DNA of 64,000 nucleotides from Aquimarina megaterium XH134 (GTDB lineage: Bacteria > Bacteroidota > Bacteroidia > Flavobacteriales > Flavobacteriaceae), in NCBI RefSeq assembly GCF_000520975.1, contig NZ_JACB01000032.1, forward strand, positions 107,550 to 171,549. The letters run 5' to 3'. The position numbers and the translations under genes were made by a program. Shown here one piece after another: positions 25,152-34,129 of this stretch (positions are counted from its first letter, which is position 1; each line of letters starts with the position of its first letter). The notes beneath the pieces are model-generated. The model searched no databases, was not told where the DNA came from, and saw only the letters and a list, made by a program, of their open reading frames with translations.

Positions 25152-26081
25152 ATGAGTAAATTACTTATTGTAGGTTCTATTGCCTTTGATGCTATTGAAA
25201 CGCCTTTTGGTAAAACCGATAAAATATTAGGAGGAGCAGCCCCTTATATTGCGCTTTCTGCTTCGAATTTCAACATTTCTTCGTCAATTGTTTCTGTAGT
25301 TGGAGAAGATTTTCCTTTGGATTATCTTTCTATGCTTCAGGAAAAAAATATTGACACTTCTGCTGTTGAGATCGTAAAAGGAGGAAAGACTTTTTTCTGG
25401 AGTGGTCGATATCATAATGATTTAAATTCTAGAGATACATTAGATACACAACTTAATGTACTTGCTGATTTTAACCCTGTGGTTCCTGATAATTATAAAG
25501 ATGCAGATATTGTGATGCTAGGAAATCTAAATCCGTTAGTACAGCTAGGTGTAATAGAACAACTTACTACTAAGCCAAAACTTACGATATTAGATACTAT
25601 GAATTTCTGGATGGAAGATGCCTTTTTGGGAGATCTTCTAAAGGTAATTTCAAAAGTAGATGTAATTACTATCAATGATGAAGAGGCTAGGCAATTAAGT
25701 GGAGAATATTCTTTGGTAAAAGCAGCCAGAGCAATCGAAAAGATGGGACCAAAATATGTTGTGATTAAAAAAGGAGAACACGGAGCTTTATTATTTCATG
25801 AAGAACAGATCTTCTTTGCTCCTGCACTACCATTAGAAGAAGTTTTTGATCCTACCGGAGCGGGAGATACATTTGCAGGAGGTTTTTCGGGATATCTAAC
25901 TAAGACAGATGATATTTCATTCGAAAATATGAAAAAAGCAATTATTCATGCTTCAAACCTCGCATCTTTTTGTGTAGAGAAATTTGGTACAGAGCGAATG
26001 GAGAATTTGAATCGAGACGAGGTTCAGAGGCGACTTCAGCAGTTTAAAGAGTTAACACAATTCGAGATAGAATTGTCTTGA
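25152..26081 (+). CDS. PfkB-family carbohydrate kinase
   Basis: 309 aa. Ribokinase fold with the N-terminal GGAAPYIALSASNF and C-terminal signature DPTGAGDTFAGGFSGYL, whose Asp is the catalytic base. The substrate could be a sugar or a nucleoside and cannot be told from sequence. It is 80 bp upstream of purF, an association seen in other Flavobacteriia that suggests a link to nucleotide metabolism, but a terminator separates them. Confidence 0.85.
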   Translation: MSKLLIVGSIAFDAIETPFGKTDKILGGAAPYIALSASNFNISSSIVSVVGEDFPLDYLSMLQEKNIDTSAVEIVKGGKTFFWSGRYHNDLNSRDTLDTQLNVLADFNPVVPDNYKDADIVMLGNLNPLVQLGVIEQLTTKPKLTILDTMNFWMEDAFLGDLLKVISKVDVITINDEEARQLSGEYSLVKAARAIEKMGPKYVVIKKGEHGALLFHEEQIFFAPALPLEEVFDPTGAGDTFAGGFSGYLTKTDDISFENMKKAIIHASNLASFCVEKFGTERMENLNRDEVQRRLQQFKELTQFEIELS

Positions 26082-26091
26082 TATAAAGTAT

Positions 26092-26121
26092 AGCCCTAAA
26101 GTGATTGTTTAGGGCTTTTTT
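26092..26121 (+). terminator. Rho-independent terminator between the PfkB gene and purF
   Basis: AGCCCTAAA (26092-26100) pairs with TTTAGGGCT (26108-26116), with a 7-nt loop and six Ts. It would end the kinase transcript before purF. Confidence 0.85.
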
Positions 26122-26160
26122 GATTATGATTAACACAACAACATTTAGAATTGGAATACA

Positions 26161-28059
26161 ATGAGTGATGCGTTAAAACACGAATGCGGTATAGCATTTA
26201 TTAGATTATTAAAACCATTAGAGTATTATAAGGAGAAATACGGTAGTGCATTTTATGGAGTAAATAAAATGTATCTAATGATGGAAAAACAACATAATCG
26301 CGGTCAGGATGGTGCTGGATTTGCAAGTATTAAATTAGATACGGCTCCTGGCGAACGATATATAAGTAGAGTTAGATCTAGTGAATCGCAGCCAATACAA
26401 GATATTTTTTCTCAGATTAATGATAGAATTAATAAAGAATTGGTAGAGCATCCAGAATATGCTGACGATGTAGAACTACAGAAAAAAAATATTCCCTACA
26501 TAGGAGAAGTACTTCTAGGGCATGTACGTTATGGGACATTTGGTAAAAATAGCGTAGAGAGTGTTCATCCTTTTTTAAGACAGAATAATTGGATGCATCG
26601 TAATCTTATTGTAGCTGGTAACTTCAATATGACTAATAATGATGTATTGTTTAATAACCTTGTGAGATTAGGGCAGCATCCAAAAGATAAGGTAGATACC
26701 ATTACTGTAATGGAAAAAATAGGCCACTTTTTGGATTCTGAAGTAGCCAAGTTATATAAAAAATTAAAGAAAGAAGGGTTTAATAAAAATGAAGCCTCTC
26801 CTCAAATTGCAGAACGATTAAACGTTGCCAAAATCCTTAAGAAATCATCAAGAGATTGGGATGGAGGTTATGCCATGGCAGGAATGCTTGGGCATGGTGA
26901 TGCTTTTGTTTTAAGAGATCCGGCAGGAATTAGACCAGCATACTATTATAAAGATGATGAAGTAGTGGTGGTTGCTTCAGAAAGACCCGTTATTCAAACT
27001 GTGTTTAATGTTGCTTTTGATGATGTATTAGAACTTGATCCGGGAAAAGCAATTATCGTCAAAAAGAATGGAGATACATCGATAAATAGAATTATTGATC
27101 CATTAGAGAGAAAAGCATGTTCTTTTGAGCGTATTTATTTTTCACGAGGAAGTGATGCCGAAATTTATGAAGAAAGAAAGAGTTTAGGAAGATTGCTTAT
27201 GCCTCAGGTTTTAGAAGAAATTGATCATGATACAGTAAATACCGTTTTTTCTTTTATTCCGAATACTGCCGAAACCTCTTTTTATGGTATGGTTGAAGCA
27301 GCCCAGGATGAATTAAATAAGCAGAAGAACGAAACTATACTTTCAGAAAAAGAGACGTTAACAGATGAACGTCTATCAGAAATTCTCTCATACAGATTAA
27401 GAACAGAGAAAATTGCAATCAAAGATGCTAAGCTTCGTACTTTTATTACAGAAGATAGTAGTAGGGATGATTTGGTAGCTCATGTCTATGATGTGACTTA
27501 TGGTGTAGTAAAACAAGAAGATAATTTAGTCATAATCGATGATAGTATCGTTAGAGGAACGACACTTAAAAAGAGTATTATCAAGATGATGGATAGATTA
27601 GGACCAAAGAAAATCGTTGTTGTTTCTTCGGCACCACAAATTCGTTATCCAGATTGTTACGGAATTGATATGGCAAGATTAGAAGGACTAGTGGCATTTC
27701 AGGCAGCATTAGAGCTTTTAAAAGAAAATGGAAATTATGACTTGGTAGAGCAGGTTTATGAAAAATGTAAAGCCCAGGAAAATTTAGTAGACTCCGAAGT
27801 GCAAAATTTTGTAAAAGAAATCTATAGTGGATTTTCTGATCAGGAGATAAGTGATAAAATATCAGAATTGTTAAGTGATAAATCGGTAAAAGCTGATGTA
27901 AAGATTATTTATCAGACTGTCGATAACCTTCATAAAGCCTGTCCTAAGAATCTTGGGGATTGGTATTTCACAGGAGATTATCCAACAATAGGAGGAAATA
28001 GGGTTGTAAATAAGGCTTTTATAAACTTCTTTGAAGGTAAAAATGAAAGAGCTTATTAA
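26161..28059 (+). CDS. purF: Amidophosphoribosyltransferase (long form)
   Basis: 632 aa. Catalyses the first committed step of purine synthesis, PRPP plus glutamine to phosphoribosylamine. The class II glutamine amidotransferase nucleophile is Cys9 in KHECGIAF, which implies removal of a short propeptide. The phosphoribosyltransferase PRPP loop is VIIDDSIVRGTTLKKS. The protein is about 120-160 residues longer than the E. coli type; extra segments lie between residues about 370 and 420 and at the C-terminus (about 520-632). The long form is what Flavobacteriia usually carry. Confidence 0.92.
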   Translation: MSDALKHECGIAFIRLLKPLEYYKEKYGSAFYGVNKMYLMMEKQHNRGQDGAGFASIKLDTAPGERYISRVRSSESQPIQDIFSQINDRINKELVEHPEYADDVELQKKNIPYIGEVLLGHVRYGTFGKNSVESVHPFLRQNNWMHRNLIVAGNFNMTNNDVLFNNLVRLGQHPKDKVDTITVMEKIGHFLDSEVAKLYKKLKKEGFNKNEASPQIAERLNVAKILKKSSRDWDGGYAMAGMLGHGDAFVLRDPAGIRPAYYYKDDEVVVVASERPVIQTVFNVAFDDVLELDPGKAIIVKKNGDTSINRIIDPLERKACSFERIYFSRGSDAEIYEERKSLGRLLMPQVLEEIDHDTVNTVFSFIPNTAETSFYGMVEAAQDELNKQKNETILSEKETLTDERLSEILSYRLRTEKIAIKDAKLRTFITEDSSRDDLVAHVYDVTYGVVKQEDNLVIIDDSIVRGTTLKKSIIKMMDRLGPKKIVVVSSAPQIRYPDCYGIDMARLEGLVAFQAALELLKENGNYDLVEQVYEKCKAQENLVDSEVQNFVKEIYSGFSDQEISDKISELLSDKSVKADVKIIYQTVDNLHKACPKNLGDWYFTGDYPTIGGNRVVNKAFINFFEGKNERAY

Positions 28060-28212
28060 AAAAACAAAAATGTTTGTTGTTAAAAAGGGTTAATTTGTGT
28101 ATTTCAACAAGTATTTTGACCTTTCGTCTAAAACATTTTTTCACTATGAAATAACGTTCTATATTAGCAAAGCCATAGCATAAGTAGGTTAAGTTCATGG
28201 TAGATTTGGGGC

Positions 28213-28241
28213 AAAAAAAGGTGGTTCTTCCACCTTTTTTT
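28213..28241 (+). terminator. Rho-independent terminator of purF
   Basis: AAAAAAGGTGG (28214-28224) pairs with CCACCTTTTTT (28230-28240) around TTCTT. It is 150 bp after the purF stop codon; the gap shows no gene. Confidence 0.8.
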
Positions 28242-28271
28242 ATTTTCTGACATTTCGTAATACTTTCACAT

Positions 28272-28304
28272 AAAAAAAGAGTCACAATATTGTAACTCTT
28301 TTTT
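28272..28304 (-). terminator. Terminator of the superoxide dismutase gene
   Basis: An A-rich/T-rich stem (AAAAAGAGT...ACTCTTTTT) with one internal mismatch around ATAT. It lies 17 bp beyond the sod stop on the minus strand and works in either direction. Confidence 0.7.
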
Positions 28305-28320
28305 AAAAATATATTGATAC

Positions 28321-28929
28321 TTATTTTCCTTGAGCATATCGGCTTGCTACTTCGTTCCAGTCAATTACATTAAAAAATGCTGCGACATAATCTGGACGAC
28401 GATTTTGGTAGTTTAAATAATATGCATGTTCCCAAACATCTAATGCAAGAATAGGAGTTCCTCCGCATCCAATACCAGGCATTAGGGGATTGTCTTGATT
28501 AGGAGTAGAACAAATTTCTACTTTTCCTCCCTGATGCACACATAACCAAGCCCATCCAGATCCAAATCTTGTGCCAGCTGCTTTTGAGAATGCTTCTTTA
28601 AAAGCATCAAAAGATCCATACGCTGCATTAATTGCATCTGCAATTTCGCCAGAAGGCTTATCTCCTCCATTGGGTGACATTATCTCCCAAAATAAATTAT
28701 GATTATAATATCCACCACCGTTATTTCTAACAGCTCCATTAGACATATCTAGATTAATAAGAATATTTTCAATGGTTTTACCCTCAAGATCAGTTCCTTC
28801 AATTGCAGCATTTAATTTGCTAGTATATCCAGCATGATGTTTATCATGATGAATTTCCATGGTACGAGCATCTATATGAGGTTCTAACGCATCAAAAGCG
28901 TAGTTTAATTTTGGTAATTCGAATGACAT
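28321..28929 (-). CDS. sodA: Iron/manganese superoxide dismutase
   Basis: 202 aa. Converts superoxide to oxygen and peroxide. The metal ligands are His27 and His in YYNHNLFW, and Asp/His in [18 protein letters not shown] and the [22 protein letters not shown] context fit the manganese or cambialistic branch better than the iron one, so sodA is preferred over sodB with some uncertainty. No signal peptide, so it is cytosolic. It is monocistronic. Confidence 0.92.
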   Translation of the reverse strand: MSFELPKLNYAFDALEPHIDARTMEIHHDKHHAGYTSKLNAAIEGTDLEGKTIENILINLDMSNGAVRNNGGGYYNHNLFWEIMSPNGGDKPSGEIADAINAAYGSFDAFKEAFSKAAGTRFGSGWAWLCVHQGGKVEICSTPNQDNPLMPGIGCGGTPILALDVWEHAYYLNYQNRRPDYVAAFFNVIDWNEVASRYAQGK

Positions 28930-29124
28930 ATGTTATTATTTTAATTAATAAAAAATAAAAGCGACATCAAATTTAACAATTAGAATGATGAATAAAAATT
29001 TATAATTGTTATAAATTGATTAAAACCCGAAGGATAATAAAAACGACCTTTTTTGTTGTAGTAATTTTATAGAAATTGATAGGTATAAGAATTTCGGGTT
29101 TTAGTATTTTAGTAAAAAAAAGAA

Positions 29125-32100
29125 TTGAATTCTACTACCGCTTTTATTGTTTACAATGCTGCTGCTGGTGCTGGTAAAACCTATACTTTGGTAAAAGCAT
29201 ATTTGATAGCTCTTTTAAAAGGAGAGTATAGAGATAGTTACAAAAATATTCTGGCAATTACTTTTACAAATAAAGCTGTAGCTGAGATGAAATCCAGAAT
29301 ATTAGAGAACTTAGTTGCTATAAGTGCTCTTGATACTCCATCAAAATATCAAGGTTTGTTAAGTGAATTAAGTACAGAGACCAAAATTCCTGAACTCGAA
29401 CTTAAACAAAAAGCAAAACGAATTCTTAGAAGTATCCTTCATAATTATGCAGCATTCGATGTTGTTACTATTGATACATTTACACATAGAGTAATCAGGA
29501 CATTTGCACATGATTTAGAGATTCCTATGAATTTTGAGATCGAAATGGATACAGATGCTTTAATTGAAGAAGCTGTAGATGCTGTAGTTGCCAAAATAGG
29601 ACTAAACGAAGAACTGACCAGGTTGATTGTTGATTTTGCGATTAGCAAGCTAGAGGATGATAAAAGTTGGGATATCACTATAGAACTTAATAAGATAGCA
29701 AGATTGTTATTTAGTGAAAATGACAGAGAACACCTTAATAAACTTTCGCATAAAACAATTACCGATTTTGAGGTTCTAAAAAAACAGTTGAATCAAAAAG
29801 TCGCCGAATGTAAGAAAGATATTATTTCTAAGTCGAATACAGTTTTACAACTAATTAGAACCCAAGGATTAGAATATGCAGATTTTACTCGAAGCTCAAT
29901 TCCTAATCACTTTTTAAAACTTGTAGAAGGCGAGGTAAAAACAGATTTTAAAGCAGCCTGGAAACAGAATATACAAGAAGCCTCTTTCTATAATGCTAAG
30001 TTAGACCCTCATAAAAAAGAACTAATCGATAGTATTAGATCTTCTGTAGAAGATGCTTTTCTAGCAACAAAGCAATTGTTAATACAAGTTGGTTTTTTTC
30101 AGAATATTATCAAAAACCTTACACCTCTTTCGGTATTAAATGCAATTAATAAAGAATTAATCGGAATCAAAAAAGAGAGAAAGATTCTATTGATATCAGA
30201 GTTTAATACGATTATAAGTAAAGCGATTAAGGATCAGCCGGCTCCATTTATATACGAACGTTTAGGAGAGCGTTATAGAGATTATTTTATTGATGAATTT
30301 CAGGATACTTCAGAATTACAGTGGAATAATTTGATTCCTCTTATTGATAATGCAGTTTCGACAGAAACATTAACAGGTAAAAGAGGGCAGGTTACTATAG
30401 TAGGAGATGCAAAACAAGCAATTTATCGATGGAGAGGAGGGAAAGCAGAACAATTTATCAATTTATCATCTGATGAAAACCCTTTTTCAATACAGGAAAA
30501 ACAAGTTCTTAATCTCCCTAGGAATTATCGTAGTCACGAAGAAATTATTAAATTCAATAATAGTCTATTTACTTTTTTATCGGGTGATTTTAAAAATGAA
30601 AAACATCGAGAATTATATGTAGTAGGCAATAAACAAGAAGTTAACTCCAAAAAAAATGGATACGTTAATCTATCATTTGTTGAAGCAAAAAATGTAGCTC
30701 AGGAAAATGATTTATATCCCGAGAAAGTATATGAAACAGTACTCGAACTAAACAAAAAAGGGTATCCTCTTAATGAAATATGTGTTATCGTAAGAAAACA
30801 AAAAGAAGGTGCTGTCATAGCAGACCTTCTTACCCAAAAAGGGCTGTCTATAATTTCTTCAGAAACATTATTAATTAATAATGCTCCTCAAGTTGTATTT
30901 ATTATTGACCTGCTTACCTGGTGCATACAACCTGATCATCTTCAATCAAAAATCAACGTATTACATTTCTTGACCGAGAAGTTCTCAATACAAGAAAAAC
31001 ATTTGTTTCTGGAAAAAATGATCAACAGTACTAAAAATACATTTTCTTCCGAACTTAAAACTCTAGGGCTTGATTTTGATCTTGCCAAAGTAGCTATAAA
31101 ACCTCTTTATGACGCAGTAGAATATATTATAGCCAGTTTTTCTCTTGCCGATAGTACTACAGCGTATATACAATTTTTTCTAGATGTTGTGTTTGCATTT
31201 ACCCAAAAACACACAGAAGGTATTGTGGGTTTTTTATCATATTGGCATATCAAAAAAGATAAATTAAGTATTGTTGCTCCAGAAACAGAGCAGGCAATTA
31301 AGATCATGACTATACATAAAGCAAAAGGGCTAGAGTTTCCTTGTGTTATTTACCCATATGCTAATATAGATATCTATGAAGAAATAGAGCCCAAAACCTG
31401 GCTGGCAGTAGATAGTAAAAAATATGGCAATTTTGAAGAAGTGTTTATTAACTATAATAAAGGGATATCTGAGTATGGTAAAGATGCAGAAGAAATTGTA
31501 TTAAACAGGCAGGCTCAATTAGAGTTAGATGCGTTTAATCTATTATATGTTGTACTTACTCGTGCAAAAGAACAACTGTATATTGTTTCTAATTTGAAAT
31601 TAAATTCTAAAGGAGAAAGTAACCCAAATACTTTTTCTGGAAAATTGATTGCATATCTAAAACATTTAGATCAATGGAATCCTGAAAAAACCGAGTATAC
31701 TTTTGGCTACCCTTTAAAACCAGAGGTTTTAAATACAGATATAGAAGACAAACCAAAAGGGATTAAACTTTCTCGATTCGAGGACTCCTCGGGAAAATAT
31801 AAGGTAAATATTGTAACCAATTCTGGTAAACTATGGGATACATCTCAACAGAATGCAATTGAAAAAGGAAATTTGATACATGATCTTATGGCTTCTATCG
31901 ATACATATAAGGATGTGAAAAGAGTTGTTGAAGAAGCCCACAAAACAGGGGAAATTACTATTTCTGAAAAAGAAATACTTTATGATGAAATAAAAGGTAT
32001 TGTAGACCATCCAGAGCTTTCTCAATACTTTTCTTTAGATAATGTAGTATATAATGAAAGAGATATAATTTCTAATGGAAGATTATTTCGACCAGATAGA

Positions 32101-32277
32101 ATAGTAGTCGATAAAAATAATCGAACCACTATAATAGATTATAAAACGGGAGTTCATAATGCTTCTCACGCTATGCAAATACAGGGCTATGCATCACTTC
32201 TTGAAAAAATAGGGCACACTATAAAAGGTAAAATTCTAATTTATTTTAATGATAATATCACTTTAAAACACGTATAA
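29125..32277 (+). CDS. AddA-like UvrD helicase-nuclease
   Basis: 1050 aa. The start is TTG 29125: an in-frame stop lies four codons upstream and no ATG is available. N-terminal Walker A YNAAAGAGKTYTLVKAY, then UvrD-type helicase motifs (YRDYFIDEFQDTSELQW, GDAKQAIYRWRGG, KIMTIHKAKGLEFP, LLYVVLTRAKEQLYI) and a C-terminal RecB-type nuclease with IIDYKTG. With the AddB-like gene at 34130 it would form a Bacteroidota AddAB/RecBCD-type complex that resects double-strand breaks. The genes are separated by ompA. The family is long and this copy looks complete. Confidence 0.85.
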   Translation: MNSTTAFIVYNAAAGAGKTYTLVKAYLIALLKGEYRDSYKNILAITFTNKAVAEMKSRILENLVAISALDTPSKYQGLLSELSTETKIPELELKQKAKRILRSILHNYAAFDVVTIDTFTHRVIRTFAHDLEIPMNFEIEMDTDALIEEAVDAVVAKIGLNEELTRLIVDFAISKLEDDKSWDITIELNKIARLLFSENDREHLNKLSHKTITDFEVLKKQLNQKVAECKKDIISKSNTVLQLIRTQGLEYADFTRSSIPNHFLKLVEGEVKTDFKAAWKQNIQEASFYNAKLDPHKKELIDSIRSSVEDAFLATKQLLIQVGFFQNIIKNLTPLSVLNAINKELIGIKKERKILLISEFNTIISKAIKDQPAPFIYERLGERYRDYFIDEFQDTSELQWNNLIPLIDNAVSTETLTGKRGQVTIVGDAKQAIYRWRGGKAEQFINLSSDENPFSIQEKQVLNLPRNYRSHEEIIKFNNSLFTFLSGDFKNEKHRELYVVGNKQEVNSKKNGYVNLSFVEAKNVAQENDLYPEKVYETVLELNKKGYPLNEICVIVRKQKEGAVIADLLTQKGLSIISSETLLINNAPQVVFIIDLLTWCIQPDHLQSKINVLHFLTEKFSIQEKHLFLEKMINSTKNTFSSELKTLGLDFDLAKVAIKPLYDAVEYIIASFSLADSTTAYIQFFLDVVFAFTQKHTEGIVGFLSYWHIKKDKLSIVAPETEQAIKIMTIHKAKGLEFPCVIYPYANIDIYEEIEPKTWLAVDSKKYGNFEEVFINYNKGISEYGKDAEEIVLNRQAQLELDAFNLLYVVLTRAKEQLYIVSNLKLNSKGESNPNTFSGKLIAYLKHLDQWNPEKTEYTFGYPLKPEVLNTDIEDKPKGIKLSRFEDSSGKYKVNIVTNSGKLWDTSQQNAIEKGNLIHDLMASIDTYKDVKRVVEEAHKTGEITISEKEILYDEIKGIVDHPELSQYFSLDNVVYNERDIISNGRLFRPDRIVVDKNNRTTIIDYKTGVHNASHAMQIQGYASLLEKIGHTIKGKILIYFNDNITLKHV

Positions 32278-32497
32278 ATAAACTATCATTTTTATAATTA
32301 CTAAAAGAAATTTAAGGATAAAAGGTATTTTTATCTTATAATTGTAACGTAATTGCTGAGATAGATACTTTAATTTTTCTCTAATAAGGTTAAAATTATT
32401 GCTTTTTTTGGGGCTTGAAAACTGTAAGAAAAAACGACTACACTCTCCAAAGCTGCGATATATGCTGGCCTGTTAAGAAAAATTTATTAGATTTATC

Positions 32498-32528
32498 TTT
32501 GACAGTTATTTTTAACATATTACATTTG
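32498..32528 (+). promoter_or_regulatory. Promoter of the OmpA-family gene
   Basis: TTTG (32498-32501), a 19-bp spacer and TACATTTG (32521-32528) form an exact flavobacterial promoter. The predicted start is near 32534, 29 bp before the ATG at 32563. A second -7-like TATCTTTG overlaps at 32494-32501. Its strength fits an abundant outer-membrane protein. Confidence 0.75.
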
Positions 32529-32562
32529 CTCTAATTAACACTTAAAAATTAAATTATTGAAT

Positions 32563-33960
32563 ATGAAACATCTTAGCAGATTTTTAGTGGCTTCGTTACT
32601 TGTACTTGGATTTAGTACGGCGAATGCACAAGATGAAAACAATCCTTGGGCGGTTTCTATAGGCATTAATGCCGTTGACATCTTTCCTACTGGGGGAGAC
32701 CTTACTAGTCAGGGAGAAATTTTCGATGAATATTTTAATGCTAGTGACCACTGGAACATCCTTCCATCTGTTTCCAAATTATCTGTTGGTAGATATATAG
32801 GAGATGGTTTTAGTTTTACAGCGGCAGGATCGGTTAACAAAATAGAAAACTGGGGAGAAAATCCTACCACAGGAGAAGATTTAAAAGTTGATGACCTATC
32901 TTATTATGCCTTAGATGGTAGAATTAGCTACAGCTTTAAGAAAGCATTTGGTTCAAGTTGGATCGATCCTTACTTAGGTGTAGGTGGAGGTTATACTTGG
33001 CTTGATGAAAAAGGAGCTGGAACATTAAACGGTTCTCTTGGATTCAACTTTTGGTTAACTGAAAACTTGGCATTTAACCTTCAAACAACTTACAAGCACG
33101 TATTTGAAGATTATGAGACTGGTAGTTACCCACCAACTCATTTCCAACATTCTGCAGGACTTACTTTCGCATTTGGAGGTAAAGATACTGACGGTGACGG
33201 AATATATGACAAAGATGATGAGTGTCCAGATGTTCCTGGTTTAGAGGAATTCAACGGATGTCCTGATACTGATGGTGATGGAATCACTGATGCTAAAGAT
33301 GAATGTCCTGATACTGCAGGTACTGCTGAATTTAATGGATGTCCTGATACTGACGGTGACGGAGTTCCAGATCCTAAAGATGAGTGTCCTACTGAAGCTG
33401 GATTACCTGCTCTTAATGGATGTCCTGATGCTGACGGTGATGGTATCGCTGATGGTAAAGATGGTTGTCCTAATGAAGCTGGACCAGCTGCTAATAACGG
33501 ATGTCCTTACCAAGATAAAGACGGTGACGGTGTATTAGATAAAGATGATAACTGTCCTGACGTTGCTGGTACTGTTGCTAACAATGGTTGTCCAGAAGTA
33601 ACTGAAGAAGTACAGAAGACTCTTAATGAGTATGCAAAAACTATCTTGTTTGATTCTGGTAAATCTACAATCAAAGAACAATCTCACTCAGTACTTGGAG
33701 ATATCATTGGTATATTAAAAGAGTATCCTACTGCTAAATTTACTGTAGAAGGACACACTGATAGTGTAGGAAGTGCTAAACTTAATCAAAGATTATCTGA
33801 TTCTAGAGCAAATGCTGTTAAGAACTACTTAACAGAAAATGGTATCGATCAGTTCAGATTATCAGCTGTTGGTTATGGTGAAGACAGACCTATCTCTTCT
33901 AATAAAACTAGAAAGGGTAGAAAAGAAAACAGACGTGTAGAGATCAACTTAGTAAAATAA
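32563..33960 (+). CDS. OmpA-family outer membrane protein with TSP3 repeats
   Basis: 465 aa from ATG 32563; the in-frame TTG at 32557 is less likely. Signal peptide ending FSTANAQ. Residues about 25-205 form a beta-barrel. A stretch of five to six thrombospondin type 3 calcium-binding repeats follows ([30 protein letters not shown] and so on, each ending NGCP). The C-terminal OmpA peptidoglycan-binding domain has [20 protein letters not shown]. It ties the outer membrane to the cell wall. The DNA of the repeats is close to tandem and the codon use is strongly biased, in keeping with high expression. Confidence 0.93.
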   Translation: MKHLSRFLVASLLVLGFSTANAQDENNPWAVSIGINAVDIFPTGGDLTSQGEIFDEYFNASDHWNILPSVSKLSVGRYIGDGFSFTAAGSVNKIENWGENPTTGEDLKVDDLSYYALDGRISYSFKKAFGSSWIDPYLGVGGGYTWLDEKGAGTLNGSLGFNFWLTENLAFNLQTTYKHVFEDYETGSYPPTHFQHSAGLTFAFGGKDTDGDGIYDKDDECPDVPGLEEFNGCPDTDGDGITDAKDECPDTAGTAEFNGCPDTDGDGVPDPKDECPTEAGLPALNGCPDADGDGIADGKDGCPNEAGPAANNGCPYQDKDGDGVLDKDDNCPDVAGTVANNGCPEVTEEVQKTLNEYAKTILFDSGKSTIKEQSHSVLGDIIGILKEYPTAKFTVEGHTDSVGSAKLNQRLSDSRANAVKNYLTENGIDQFRLSAVGYGEDRPISSNKTRKGRKENRRVEINLVK

Positions 33961-33986
33961 GAATAAACTCTCTTAATCATACGAAT

Positions 33987-34017
33987 AAAACGTCCCGAAA
34001 TTTTCGGGACGTTTTTT
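33987..34017 (+). terminator. Rho-independent terminator of the OmpA-family gene
   Basis: Stem CGTCCCG with CGGGACG around AAATTTT (33991-34011) followed by six Ts. It insulates the AddB-like gene from the strong ompA promoter. Confidence 0.88.
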
Positions 34018-34129
34018 ATTTTAGAAAATTAAATAGATATAAAATATCTTAATTTAGCACGATTGATTCTGCTTAGCGGGTTAAGGTTTGTTTAGAGATT
34101 TAATATCTTGTACTTAAAATCATAAATAC

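Noticed and set aside
33185..33600. Near-tandem DNA repeats
   Set aside because: They encode TSP3 calcium-binding repeats in the OmpA-family protein.
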